Shown: positions 7,824 to 18,028, counted from the stretch's first letter. The stretch is 64,000 nt of DNA from Pelagibacterium lacus (GCF_003345525.1 NZ_QQNH01000002.1:1-64000); one strand, 5' to 3'. The notes: a model not told the origin generated them from the sequence alone. Numbers and translations: made by a program.

Positions 7824-8363
7824 TCAAAATCCGAGCGGCGGGAAGAAGCGCCCCAGTTGCAGGCCGAGTTGCGTGAACAGCAGCCATGAGACGCTGCCGA
7901 TCACCCCGCCGATGACGAAATTGGCGATGAGGCGCGTGGAGCCCAGCGCGCGGGTCACGAGGGTAAAGGCCAGCGCCGCCGTCAGCGGCAGGCCCAGCGT
8001 GGGCAGGGCGCCGACCGGCAGGAACACCGCCACCAGCGCGGTGAAGAAGGCGCGCTTGTCCATGGGCGAAGTGGCGGCCGCGTCCTCGCTGTCCTGGGGC
8101 TCGAACCTTTCGCCGCGCAGGATCTGGACGATGAGGATCACGCCGAGCAGCACCAGCACCGCGCCGATGAGCGTCGGGGTCAGCCCCGGGCCTACCGCCG
8201 CGTAGCGGGCGCCCTGCGGCAGGCTCAGCCCGCCATGCATCCATATGGCGCCGATGGCGATCAGTCCGCCGCCGATCCAGAAAGGACGGGGAGCGGCCGT
8301 TTGGCCGCTCCCTTCTTCCAGCGGAAGATCCGTTTTCGCGGACTCAGTCGACAAGGCCCGCAT
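7824..8363 (-). CDS. tctB: Tripartite tricarboxylate transporter small permease TctB
   Basis: A protein of about 179 residues with four predicted membrane helices: FWIGGGLIAIGAIWMHG, LTPTLIGAVLVLLGVILIVQ, ALVAVFLPVGALPTLGLPL and NFVIGGVIGSVSWLLFTQLGL. The charged loop ILRGERFEPQDSEDAA lies between helices 2 and 3, as in TctB. The start is uncertain. ATG at 8363 overlaps the tctC stop by 20 bases, and TTG at 8354 is an alternative; no ATG or GTG start is apparent between there and the first helix. A strong hairpin (8289-8312) therefore lies within the early coding region, where it may tune small-subunit expression relative to TctC. Confidence 0.88.
   Translation of the reverse strand: MRALSTESAKTDLPLEEGSGQTAAPRPFWIGGGLIAIGAIWMHGGLSLPQGARYAAVGPGLTPTLIGAVLVLLGVILIVQILRGERFEPQDSEDAAATSPMDKRAFFTALVAVFLPVGALPTLGLPLTAALAFTLVTRALGSTRLIANFVIGGVIGSVSWLLFTQLGLQLGRFFPPLGF
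8289..8312 (-). promoter_or_regulatory. Stem-loop between tctC and the body of tctB
   Basis: GGGAGCGGCC / GGCCGTTT-type arms form a perfect 10-bp stem (8289-8298 with 8303-8312) and a 4-nt loop. It lies 32 bases past the tctC stop codon, inside the first codons of tctB. On the transcript it is followed by GTCCTTTC, too poor in U for a full terminator. It is one of six such hairpins behind binding-protein genes in this window. Confidence 0.7.
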
Positions 8364-9303
8364 CCCGCAGGATCTGACCCTGGACTTCGACTTCCTCGGC
8401 GATGAAGGTGCCGAAATCGTCGCCGGCGAGGAAGAAGTCATCCCAGCCCTGCTGTTCGAGGACATTGGCCCAGGCATCGCTTTCGCTCAGCTCAACGAAG
8501 CGGTCGATCCACATGCGGTAATTGTCTTCCGGCGCATCGGGGGCGGCGAGGATGCCGCGCCAGTTGGCCAGTTCCACGTCATAGCCGGCTTCGGCGAAGG
8601 TCGGCACGTCCGGAAGGTCCGGACGGCGGTCGGCCGAGGTGACGCCGAGGATCTTGATGCGGCCCTGTTCGGCGAACTGGTTGAACTCGGAGGTGCCCGA
8701 GATGCCGGCAGTCAGCGTGCCGTTGACGATGGCGGTCACCGTTTCGGCGCCCGAGGTCTGCGGGATGTAGTTGAGTTCGGGAACGTCGATGCCGGCTTCC
8801 TGTGCCAGCAGCGCGAAGGCGATGTGGTCGACGCCGCCGGCCGAACCGCCGCCCAGCGGGTTGGCGCCGGGATTGTCGGCCAGCGCGGTGACCAGGTCCT
8901 CAAGGGTGTTGTAGGGCGAATCCGCGGCTACGGCGACCACCAGATATTCCGCCGTCAGGCGGGCCACCGGGCGGAAATCGGCGAGGTTGATCGGCGAATC
9001 GTTGAGCTCGATCGAGCCCACGGTGATGGCGCCGAAGACGGCCAGCGCATCGGGCTGGCCCGTGGACGTGCCGAGGAATTCGGCAAGCCCGATGGTGCCG
9101 CCGGCTCCGCCGGTATTGGTGAAGTTGACGCCGCCGGTGTAGATTCCCGCGTCGTTCATGGCCTGGAAGGCCTGACGGCCGGTGCTGTCCCAGCCGCCGC
9201 CGGGTCCGGCCGGCAGCATGACGTTGACCTGGGCCTGAGCCGCGCCCGAGACGGCGAGAGCCGCACCGAACAGGACGGGCGCTATGATTTTTGCGAAATT
9301 CAT
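8344..9303 (-). CDS. tctC: Tripartite tricarboxylate transporter substrate-binding protein TctC (Bug family)
   Basis: A 319-residue periplasmic binding protein. A Sec signal peptide is clear (MNFAKIIAPVLFGAALAVSG then AAQA, cleavage near residue 24). The mature part starts QVNVMLPAGPGGGWDSTGRQ, the Bug-family beta-strand and ligand loop, and has GAITVGSIELND and GGSAGGVDHIAFALL, the second carboxylate-binding loop. As first gene of the operon it is probably the most highly expressed. Its ribosome site is GGAGGAATTC just before the ATG. Loss of a typical PGG glycine would weaken binding, but PGGGWD is intact here. Confidence 0.95.
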   Translation of the reverse strand: MNFAKIIAPVLFGAALAVSGAAQAQVNVMLPAGPGGGWDSTGRQAFQAMNDAGIYTGGVNFTNTGGAGGTIGLAEFLGTSTGQPDALAVFGAITVGSIELNDSPINLADFRPVARLTAEYLVVAVAADSPYNTLEDLVTALADNPGANPLGGGSAGGVDHIAFALLAQEAGIDVPELNYIPQTSGAETVTAIVNGTLTAGISGTSEFNQFAEQGRIKILGVTSADRRPDLPDVPTFAEAGYDVELANWRGILAAPDAPEDNYRMWIDRFVELSESDAWANVLEQQGWDDFFLAGDDFGTFIAEEVEVQGQILRDAGLVD

Positions 9304-9378
9304 TGAATTCCTCCCAAGGAGATTTTTCCTTCATCCGCCGGGCCGGGAACATGCCGGCCGGAGGATGGCAGATCGAAA

Positions 9379-9391
9379 TTTTGTCGACATA
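9379..9391 (-). promoter_or_regulatory. Downstream operator (TTTTGTCGACATA) of the tctCBA operon
   Basis: Contains the GTCGAC core (9383-9388) with TTTT on its left. It lies just after the predicted -10 box of the minus-strand promoter and matches the palindromic TTGTnnACAA sites bound by FCD-type GntR regulators. Its centre is 62 bp, about six helical turns, from the second copy. Confidence 0.65.
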
Positions 9392-9403
9392 TCTGCAGGG
9401 AGA

Positions 9404-9432
9404 ATAGGAATTGAAATCGATTTGGGTGTCAA
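9404..9432 (-). promoter_or_regulatory. Sigma-70-type promoter of the tctCBA-prpD-like-lyase-gntR operon
   Basis: On the minus strand: -35 TTGACA (9432-9427, perfect), 17-bp spacer, -10 TCCTAT (9409-9404). It is placed between the two operators and about 100 bases before the tctC start codon. Confidence 0.6.
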
Positions 9433-9440
9433 CCGGAAAC

Positions 9441-9454
9441 TTTTGTCGACAAAA
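9441..9454 (-). promoter_or_regulatory. Upstream operator: perfect palindrome TTTTGTCGACAAAA
   Basis: A 14-bp perfect palindrome eight bases upstream of the -35 box. With the copy at 9379-9391 it brackets the promoter, an arrangement suited to repression by looping or dual occupancy. The GntR-family protein encoded at the end of this operon is the obvious binder. Confidence 0.7.
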
Positions 9455-9506
9455 TTGGACAGCATTCCGCCACGCGGGCGGTGCCGTCCATGGTTTCCGG
9501 AGCCGA

Positions 9507-10489
9507 CTATAGCGGCTTTTTGAGCCAGCGGGCGATCACCCCGATGATTCCCTCGCGGAACAGTAGCACGGCGATGACGAAGATCACGCCCTGCAGCACT
9601 GTAACCCAGGCGCCGAAGCTGGCGAAATAGTCTGCATGGTGACGATGATGGCCGCGCCCACGATGGGGCCGAACACCGTGTGCATGCCGCCGAGCAGCGC
9701 CATCAGCACCACTTCCCCCGACATGGCCCAGTGCACGTCGGTGAGCGAGGCGAGCTGGAAGACCAGGGCCTTGGTGGCGCCGGCGGTGCCCGCGAGGGTG
9801 GCCGAGATGACGAACACCGCGAGCTTGTAGCGGTTGACCTGATAGCCGAGCGAGACCGAGCGGGCCTCGTTCTCGCGTATCGCCTTCAGCACCTGCCCGA
9901 AGGGGGAATGGATCACCCGGTAGATGAGGAACAGGCCGGCAAAGACGATGACGAAGACGAATCCGTAGAGCGCCATGTCGCTCGAAAGGTTGATGATCCC
10001 GAACAGCCGGTTGCGCGGCACGGCCTGGATGCCGTCCTCGCCCCCGGTGAAGGGGGCCTGCAGCGAGATGAAATACACCATCTGCGCGAAGGCCAGCGTC
10101 ACCATGGCGAAATAGATGCCCTGGCGCCTGATGGCGAGGCTGCCGATGACGAGGCCCAGCAGCGCCGCGGTGCCGGAGCCCATGAGCACGCACAGTTCGG
10201 GCGACAGACCCCAGACCTTGGCGGCGTGGGCCGAGACATAGCTGGCCGAGCCGAAAAACGCGGCGTGACCGAAGCTGAGCAGCCCGCCATATCCGAGCAG
10301 CAGGTTGAAGGCGCAGGCGAACAGCACGAAGCACATCACCTTCATCAGGAACACCGGATAGAGAAAGAACGGTGCCACGGCGAAGAAGGCGAGCAGGCCG
10401 GCAAAGATCGCCAGGTGCAGCGGGGGGATGGCGAGGGGGCGGGTGGCGCGTTGCGCGGCGGGTCGGCCGGTCATGGTGTGATCGCTCAT
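9507..10489 (-). pseudogene. LIV-type ABC transporter permease LivM, frameshifted
   Basis: Inner-membrane permease of the branched-chain amino acid (LIV-I/HAAT) type. The first frame (10489 to 9584) gives typical LivM: LLGYGGLLSFGHAAFFGSAS, the EAA-like loop KAIRENEARSVSLGY, and GGMHTVFGPIVGAAIIV. At about 9629-9634 the frame breaks. The gene reads IVTMQT then shifts, while the other frame continues YFASFGAWVTVLQGVIFVIA to a natural stop at 9507. Inserting one base (CAG-AC to CAG-AAC) would restore the expected MQNYFASFGAW. Either the gene is mutated, losing its last membrane segment, or there is a sequencing error. It starts directly after the livH stop (TAAATG). Confidence 0.85.
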
Positions 10490-11377
10490 TTATGTGGCCC
10501 TCCCGAACAGGCCGGTGGGCTTGACCATGAGGACGATGGCCATGATGACGAAGATGACCACGGCGGAGGCCTCCGGATAGAAGACGCGGGTCAGGCCCTC
10601 GATGATGCCGAGACCGAACCCGGTGAGGATGGCGCCCATGATCGAGCCCATGCCGCCGATCACCACCACGGCGAAGACCACGATGATGAGGTCGGCGCCC
10701 ATATTGGGATTGACCGAATAGATCGGGGCGGCGAGCACCCCGGCCAGCGCCGCAAGGCCGACGCCGAAGCCATAGGTGAGCGTGATCAGCCGCGGCACGT
10801 TGATGCCGAAGGCCCCCACCATGGCTGGGTTTTCCGTCGCCGCGCGCAGATAGGCGCCGAGCCGGGTCTTTTCGATGAGGAACCAGGTTCCAAAACATAC
10901 GACCAGCGAGGCGAACACCACCCAGCCGCGGTAATTGGGCAGGAACATGAAGCCCAGATTGGTGCCGCCCTGCAATTGGGGCGGAATGGAATAGGGCAGG
11001 CCCGAGACCCCGTACTGGTTGCGGAACAGGCCCTGGATGATCAGCGCCAGCCCGAAGGTGAGCAGCAGGCCGTAGAGATGGTCGAGCTGGTAGAGGCGCG
11101 AAATCATCCGCCGCTCGATGACGATCCCGAAGGCGCCGACGATCAGCGGCACGAGGATCAGCGCCCACCAATAGTTTATGCCCAGATAGGACAGCAGCAT
11201 CCAGGCGACGAAGGCCCCCATCATGTACTGGGCGCCATGGGCGAAATTGATGATGTTGAGCAGGCCGAAAATGACGGCGAGCCCGAGGCTGAGCAGGGCG
11301 TAGAACGACCCGTTGATCAGCCCGAGCAGCAATTGCCCGAACAGGGCGGCAGCCGGAATGCCGAAAATCTCGAACAT
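10490..11377 (-). CDS. LIV-type ABC transporter permease LivH
   Basis: A 295-residue inner-membrane permease with about eight helices. LivH signatures are LINGSFYALLSLGLAVIFGL near 21-40, NIINFAHGAQYMMGA, the cytoplasmic coupling loop RLGAYLRAATENPAMVGAFGI, and VFAVVVIGGMGSIMGAILTG. It pairs with the adjacent LivM. The gene belongs to the minus-strand operon bdhA-livG-livF-SBP-livH-livM, which suggests import of a hydroxy- or keto-acid, or an amino-acid-like solute linked to 3-hydroxybutyrate oxidation. Confidence 0.93.
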   Translation of the reverse strand: MFEIFGIPAAALFGQLLLGLINGSFYALLSLGLAVIFGLLNIINFAHGAQYMMGAFVAWMLLSYLGINYWWALILVPLIVGAFGIVIERRMISRLYQLDHLYGLLLTFGLALIIQGLFRNQYGVSGLPYSIPPQLQGGTNLGFMFLPNYRGWVVFASLVVCFGTWFLIEKTRLGAYLRAATENPAMVGAFGINVPRLITLTYGFGVGLAALAGVLAAPIYSVNPNMGADLIIVVFAVVVIGGMGSIMGAILTGFGLGIIEGLTRVFYPEASAVVIFVIMAIVLMVKPTGLFGRAT

Positions 11378-11410
11378 GGGCGTGTGCTTTCAGACGGCGG
11401 AAAGGGCAGG

Positions 11411-11438
11411 GGATGCGCCGGGTCTCGCCGGCGCATCC
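11411..11438 (-). promoter_or_regulatory. Stem-loop behind the first LIV-type binding-protein gene
   Basis: GGATGCGCCGG (11411-11421) pairs perfectly with CCGGCGCATCC (11428-11438), an 11-bp stem with a 6-nt loop. It lies between the binding-protein stop (11454) and livH (11377), with no proper U-run on the minus strand. Confidence 0.75.
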
Positions 11439-11453
11439 ATGGTCAGGCCGGGC

Positions 11454-12650
11454 CTACTGGACCAGGTCGCACCCGCCCTGGTCGAGCGGACGGAAGGCGT
11501 TGGCGGCGGGGATGGTGTAGCCGAGCTCGTAATAATCCCACGGGCCCTGCGACTGGTCGGGCGCCTTCACCCGGAACAGGTACATGTCGTGGATCTTGCG
11601 GCCGTCGGCCCGCACCTCGCCCTCGCCGAACAGCGGATCGGAGGTCGGGGTGGACTTCATGGCCTCCATCACCGGACCGGCCTCGACGCTCTGAGTGGAT
11701 TCGATGGCCTTGAGGTAGTGCAGCACCGAGGCGTAGACGCCCGCATGCACCATGGAGGGCATGTCGCCGCCATTGCGCTCGGCGAAGCGCTCGGACCATT
11801 CGCGCGTCCCCTCGTTGAGGTCCCAATAGAAACTTTCGGTCAGCACCAGCCCCTGGGCGGTTTCGAGCCCCAGGGCGTGCACGTCGGTGATGAACATCAG
11901 CAGCGCGGCCAGCGACTGGCCGGCCTGGGTGATGCCGAATTCGGAGGCCTGCTTGATGGCGTTGACCGTGTCGCCGCCGGCATTGGCAAGCCCGATCACC
12001 TTGGCGCCCGAGGACTGCGCTTGCAGCAGGTAGGACGAGAAGTCCTGTCCCGGGAAGGGGTGGCGCACGGTGCCCAGCACCTGGCCGCCCGCCGCTTCGA
12101 CCACGGCGGCGGTGTCGGTTTCCAGCGCGTGGCCGAAGGCATAGTCGGCGGTGAGGAAGAACCAGGTGTCGGCGCCGGTTTCCACCATGGCGGTGCCGGT
12201 GCCGTTGGCCAGCGCCCAGGTGTCATAGGTCCAGTGGATGGTGTTGGGCGAGCACTGGGACCCGGTGAGATCGGCCGATCCGGCCCCGGAATTGATGAAG
12301 ATCCGGTCCTTTTCGCGCGTCACCTCGTTGACCGCCAGGGCGGCCGAGGAGGTGGGCACGTCGAAGATCGCATGCACGCCCTCTTCGTCATACCACTGGC
12401 GGGCGATGGTCGAGGCCACGTCGGGCTTGTTCTGGTGATCGGCCGCGATGATCTCGACGTTGATGTCCTTGTCGGCGGCGCCGAAATCCTCGACCGCCAT
12501 CTGGGCGGCCAGCACCGAGCCCTCGCCCGAAAGGTCGGCATAAATGCCCGAGCGGTCGTTGAGTATGCCGATCTTGACGTCGATGGCATAGGCCGAGCCG
12601 GCCATTGCGGCGACCATTGCGGCGGCCAGGATTGAGGTGGTCATCTTCAC
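11454..12650 (-). CDS. LIV-type ABC transporter substrate-binding protein
   Basis: A 398-residue periplasmic binding protein (peripla_BP_6 type). I chose the GTG at 12650 because it gives a charged signal-peptide start (MKMTTSILAAAMVAAMAG, cleavage after AYA) and has GGGAGG seven bases upstream. The mature chain begins IDVKIGILNDRSGIYADLSG, the usual first strand and ligand loop, with DVPTSSAALAVNEV and the hinge region GADTWFFLTADYAFGH. The C-terminal DMYLFRVK is typical. The ligand is unknown; position between livF and livH, with bdhA leading the operon, suggests a 3-hydroxybutyrate-related acid rather than leucine. Confidence 0.92.
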   Translation of the reverse strand: MKMTTSILAAAMVAAMAGSAYAIDVKIGILNDRSGIYADLSGEGSVLAAQMAVEDFGAADKDINVEIIAADHQNKPDVASTIARQWYDEEGVHAIFDVPTSSAALAVNEVTREKDRIFINSGAGSADLTGSQCSPNTIHWTYDTWALANGTGTAMVETGADTWFFLTADYAFGHALETDTAAVVEAAGGQVLGTVRHPFPGQDFSSYLLQAQSSGAKVIGLANAGGDTVNAIKQASEFGITQAGQSLAALLMFITDVHALGLETAQGLVLTESFYWDLNEGTREWSERFAERNGGDMPSMVHAGVYASVLHYLKAIESTQSVEAGPVMEAMKSTPTSDPLFGEGEVRADGRKIHDMYLFRVKAPDQSQGPWDYYELGYTIPAANAFRPLDQGGCDLVQ

Positions 12651-12682
12651 GGTTCTTCCTCCCTTGAATGAACCCGTTGTGC

Positions 12683-13406
<724 letters not shown>

Positions 13407-13414
<8 letters not shown>

Positions 13415-14165
13415 GTCCGACCCCGATATAGGCTTCGATGACCCGCGGGTCCTTCGAAACGGTTTCATATCCGCCCTCGGCCAGCACCTGGCCGCGCGCC
13501 AGGACGGTGATGGTGTCCGACAGGTCGGCGACCACCGAGAGATTGTGCTCGACCATCAATATGGTGCGGCCGGCCGAGATGGATTTGATCAGCGCCGAGA
13601 TGCGCTCCACATCGGCCTGCGCCATGCCGGCCATGGGCTCGTCGAGCAGCAGCATTTCCGGCTCCAGCGCCAGGGTGGTGGCGATCTCCAGCGCTCGCTT
13701 GCGGCCATAGGACAATTCCTGTGCGGTGTGGTGAGCGAAATCCTCCAACCCCACCTCCTCGACCCGGCGCATGGCCTCGGCGTCGAATTCCCCCAGAACC
13801 GTCTGGGCGCGCCAGAAATCGAAATTGGTGCCGCGGCGGCGTTGCAGGGCGACGCGCACATTCTCGATCACCGTGAGCTTGGGGAACACCGCCGAGATCT
13901 GGAACGAGCGTACCATGCCCAGCCGGGCAATCTCGGACGCCCCCAGCGTGGTGATATCGCGGCCGTTGAAGCTGATGGTGCCCGATGTGGGTTGCAGGAA
14001 CTTGGTGAGCAGGTTGAAGCACGTGGTCTTGCCCGCCCCGTTGGGGCCGATCAGCGCGTGGATCGAGCCGCGCCGCACGTCGAGATCGACATTGTTGACC
14101 GCCATGAACCCCGCGAACTGCTTGGTCATGCCCTTGGCCGAGAGGATCAGGTCGCTGCCGGTCAT
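13407..14165 (-). CDS. LIV-type ABC transporter ATP-binding protein LivG
   Basis: A 252-residue ATPase. Walker [10 protein letters not shown], signature LSYGRKRALEIA, Walker B PEMLLLDEPMAGMA and the LivG-type EHN segment (LMVEHNLSVVADLSD) are clear; the C-terminus ends with VIEAYIGVG, the LivG tail. The ATG at 14165 overlaps the bdhA stop in an ATGA arrangement, indicating translational coupling, and is preferred over an ATG 12 bases upstream. Confidence 0.94.
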
Positions 14166-14950
14166 TTCGCCGTCCATCCTCCGTCGATCGAGATCGCGGC
14201 TCCGGTGATCGACCGGGCCAGGTCGCCCGTCAAGTAGTGCGCCATCTCGGCGATCTCCTCGGCGCGCACGAAGCGTTTGCTAGGCTGGGGCGCCAGCATG
14301 ATGTCGCGGATGACGGCGTCCTCGTCCATCTTGCGCAGCCGCGCCTGGTCGGCGACCTGGGTGGCCACCAGCGGGGTGTGGACATAGCCCGGGCAGATGG
14401 CGTTGACGGTGATGCCGGTCTCGGCCACTTCCAGCGCCACGGTCTTGGTCAGTCCCACCACCCCGTGCTTGGTGGCCACATAGGCCGATTTATAGGGCGA
14501 GGCCCGCAATCCGTGCGCCGAGGAGATGTTGATGATCCGCCCCCAGTCCTTGCGCTTCATCTCCGGCAGCGCGGCGCGGATGGTGTAATAGGCGCTGTCG
14601 AGGCTGACGGCGATGATGCGGTGCCAGTCGGAGGGATCGAGTTCGTCGACCGCTGCCACCTTCTGGATGCCGGCATTGTTGACCAGGACGTCGATGGTGC
14701 CGAACGTGTCGGCGACGCGGGCCACGAGATCGCGGCTCTGGGCGGGGTCGGCGAGGTCGGCGTGGAAATAATGCGCCTTGCCGCCGACGCCGGCGATTTT
14801 CGCCATGGCGGGGGTGGCGTCGTCCTCGCTTTCGACCCCATGCACCGCCACGGCGCAGCCGGCTGCCGCAAAGCGCTTGGCGATCGCCAGGCCGATGCCG
14901 CTGGTTGCGCCCGTGATCAGCACAACACGATGTTCCGCTCGTTCGGACAC
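14162..14950 (-). CDS. bdhA: 3-hydroxybutyrate dehydrogenase
   Basis: A 262-residue SDR that oxidises (R)-3-hydroxybutyrate to acetoacetate with NAD. Seen: TGATSGIG (13-20), NNAG (91-94), catalytic S143/S144, Y157 and K161 (SAYVATK). The stretches SSAHGLRASPYKSAYVATKH, ICPGYVHTPLV and SITGAAISIDGGWTA closely follow bacterial BdhA. I chose the GTG at 14950 because GGTGGAGGAG precedes it and longer starts would run into the promoter. It leads the livGF-SBP-livHM operon. A sigma-54-type promoter at 15011-15027 points into it, with regulator sites beyond. Confidence 0.92.
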   Translation of the reverse strand: MSERAEHRVVLITGATSGIGLAIAKRFAAAGCAVAVHGVESEDDATPAMAKIAGVGGKAHYFHADLADPAQSRDLVARVADTFGTIDVLVNNAGIQKVAAVDELDPSDWHRIIAVSLDSAYYTIRAALPEMKRKDWGRIINISSAHGLRASPYKSAYVATKHGVVGLTKTVALEVAETGITVNAICPGYVHTPLVATQVADQARLRKMDEDAVIRDIMLAPQPSKRFVRAEEIAEMAHYLTGDLARSITGAAISIDGGWTAK

Positions 14951-15010
14951 GGCTCCTCCACCCCTTGTTTTCGTTCTTGGGCCTTGTCGGCCGGTTGTGC
15001 CGAACATCCT

Positions 15011-15027
15011 TACAAGGATCGTGCCAG
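15011..15027 (-). promoter_or_regulatory. Sigma-54 promoter (-24/-12) for the bdhA-liv operon
   Basis: The minus strand reads CTGGCACGATCCTTGTA. This matches the consensus YTGGCACG-N4-TTGCW except T for C in the -12 box. A start near 15000 would leave a leader of about 50 bases before bdhA. Confidence 0.72.
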
Positions 15028-15112
15028 TTGCCGTCCGAGGCCGGAAAGGGCAGGCCGGGCGGGGAAAACCGGCTCCGGGCGCGTGGCCCAGGCGGCGGCA
15101 CGCGCGTCCGGC

Positions 15113-15174
15113 TGTCCAGACATTTGTCCGGATTTCAGGATGTTTTTTGCCGGACCTTGCCGGTTTGTCCGGAT
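15113..15174. promoter_or_regulatory. Cluster of TGTCC(G/A)GA sites upstream of the bdhA sigma-54 promoter
   Basis: Contains TGTCCAGACA (15113-15122) and two identical 11-mers TTTGTCCGGAT (15123-15133 and 15164-15174), 41 bp apart (about four turns). They lie about 110-175 bases upstream of the predicted bdhA start and just before the regulator gene, where enhancer sites of a sigma-54 activator are expected. Confidence 0.65.
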
Positions 15175-15205
15175 ATCTCTACGCTCGCGGGCGAGGAGAC
15201 ATGCC

Positions 15206-16618
<1,413 letters not shown>

Positions 16619-16640
16619 GTGTCCAGAGCGCCGGATCGAA

Positions 16641-16667
16641 TTGTCCGATTGTCCGGACAGTCCGGAC
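16641..16667. promoter_or_regulatory. Second cluster of TGTCCGGACA sites
   Basis: TTGTCCG (16641-16647), the perfect palindrome TGTCCGGACA (16650-16659) and GTCCGGAC (16660-16667) are packed together just after the regulator gene. They lie about 85-110 bases upstream of the start predicted from the sigma-54 promoter at 16724. Confidence 0.65.
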
Positions 16668-16723
16668 GCGTCTGTCGCGCGCCCTGCGGCGAAAATCCCC
16701 GGCCGCTCCGGCCCCGCCGCCGA

Positions 16724-16740
16724 TTGGCACGCATCTTGAA
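16724..16740 (+). promoter_or_regulatory. Sigma-54 promoter (-24/-12) for the second LIV-type operon
   Basis: TTGGCACGCATCTTGAA matches YTGGCACG-N4-TTGCW except A for C in the -12 box. A start near 16751 gives a leader of about 76 bases before the binding-protein gene. Confidence 0.72.
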
Positions 16741-16826
16741 GGCGGTTTCGTCAGGGGCCGGCGGGAGGAATGCCGGGCCGCGACACAAGAGCAACGGGAC
16801 GGTGAGGGTCCCATGGGAGGAACGAG

Positions 16827-18017
16827 ATGAAACTGACAAGGCCGCTAAGTCTGGCAGTCCTTTGGCTGGCCGGCGCCGCCGGGGCGGCGTTCGCGCAGCA
16901 GGACCCCATCACCATCGCCCATGTCTATGGCAAGACCGGCGCGCTGGAGGCCTATGCCACCCAGTCCCATAACGGGCTGATGCTCGGGTTCGAATATTAC
17001 ACCGGTGGCAGCATGGAGGTGGCCGGCCGGCCCCTCGAGGTGATCGAGAAGGACACCCAGTTGCAGCCCGATATTGGCCGGGCGCTGCTCGCCGAGGCCT
17101 ATGGCGACGACGATGTCGACTTGGCGGTGGGCGGGGTGAGCTCGGGCGTGGCGCTGGCCATGCTGCCGGTAGCCGAGGAATACGGCAAGATCTTCATCGT
17201 CGAGCCGGCCGTCGCCGATTCGATCACCGGGGAGAATTTCAACCGCTACATCTTCCGCACCGGGCGCAACTCGTCCCAGGACGCCATCGCCAATGCCGTG
17301 GCGCTGGGCAAGGAGGGGGTAAAGATCGCCACCCTCGCCCAGGACTATGCCTTCGGCCGCGACGGCGTGGCGGCGTTCCGCGACGCGCTGGAGGGGACCG
17401 GGGCCGAGCTGGTGTTCGAGGAATACGCGCCCCAGGACACCACCGATTTCACCGCCCATGCGCAGCGCATCTTCGACGCGCTGGCCACCGAAGAGGGCCG
17501 CAAGGTGATTTTCGTCATCTGGGCCGGGGGCGGCGATCCGCTGGGCAAGATCCGCGATATGGAGCCCGAGCGGCTCGGCATCGAGATGGCCACCGGCGGC
17601 AACATCCTGCCCGCGCTGGTCGCCTATCGCGATTTCCCCGGCATGGAAGGGGCGACCTACTATTATTACGAAAGCCCCGAGAACCCGATCAATGACTGGC
17701 TGGTCGAGCAGCATATGGAGCGCTTCGGCACGCCGCCCGATTTCTTCACCGCCGGCGGGTTCGCTGCGGCCGGCGCCATCGTCGCCGCGCTGGAGGCGAC
17801 GGGCGGGGATACCGACACCGAGACGCTGATTGCGGCCATGGAGGGCATGAGCTGGGATACGCCCAAGGGCGCCATGACCTTCCGCCCCGAAGACCATCAG
17901 GCGCTGCAGGACATGTATCACTTCCGGATCGAGGTGCAGGAGGGCGTCGAATGGGGCGTTCCGGCCCTGGTCGAGGTAATCCCGGCCGATCAGATGGACG
18001 TGCCGATCCGCAATTGA
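16827..18017 (+). CDS. LIV-type ABC transporter substrate-binding protein
   Basis: A 396-residue periplasmic solute-binding protein. The signal peptide MKLTRPLSLAVLWLAGAAGA ends near AFA-Q24. The mature part begins QDPITIAHVYGKTGALEAYA and includes GGVSSGVALAMLPVAEEYG, RTGRNSSQDAIANAVAL and the hinge IATLAQDYAFGRDG, typical of peripla_BP_6 binders annotated for amides, amino acids or aromatic acids. It has a GGGAGGAAC ribosome site. First gene of the plus-strand operon SBP-livG-livF-livH-livM-hydrolase under a sigma-54 promoter. Its similarity to the first operon's binder looks low, so the two probably take different ligands. Confidence 0.92.
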   Translation: MKLTRPLSLAVLWLAGAAGAAFAQQDPITIAHVYGKTGALEAYATQSHNGLMLGFEYYTGGSMEVAGRPLEVIEKDTQLQPDIGRALLAEAYGDDDVDLAVGGVSSGVALAMLPVAEEYGKIFIVEPAVADSITGENFNRYIFRTGRNSSQDAIANAVALGKEGVKIATLAQDYAFGRDGVAAFRDALEGTGAELVFEEYAPQDTTDFTAHAQRIFDALATEEGRKVIFVIWAGGGDPLGKIRDMEPERLGIEMATGGNILPALVAYRDFPGMEGATYYYYESPENPINDWLVEQHMERFGTPPDFFTAGGFAAAGAIVAALEATGGDTDTETLIAAMEGMSWDTPKGAMTFRPEDHQALQDMYHFRIEVQEGVEWGVPALVEVIPADQMDVPIRN

Positions 18018-18028
18018 GGTTCCTCCGG

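Noticed and set aside
5760-7889. Plus-strand open frame of 709 codons
   Set aside because: Antisense to the prpD-like gene and tctA, with a composition typical of a GC-rich shadow.
9680-11713. Plus-strand open frame of 677 codons
   Set aside because: Antisense to livM, livH and a binding-protein gene; no recognisable domain.
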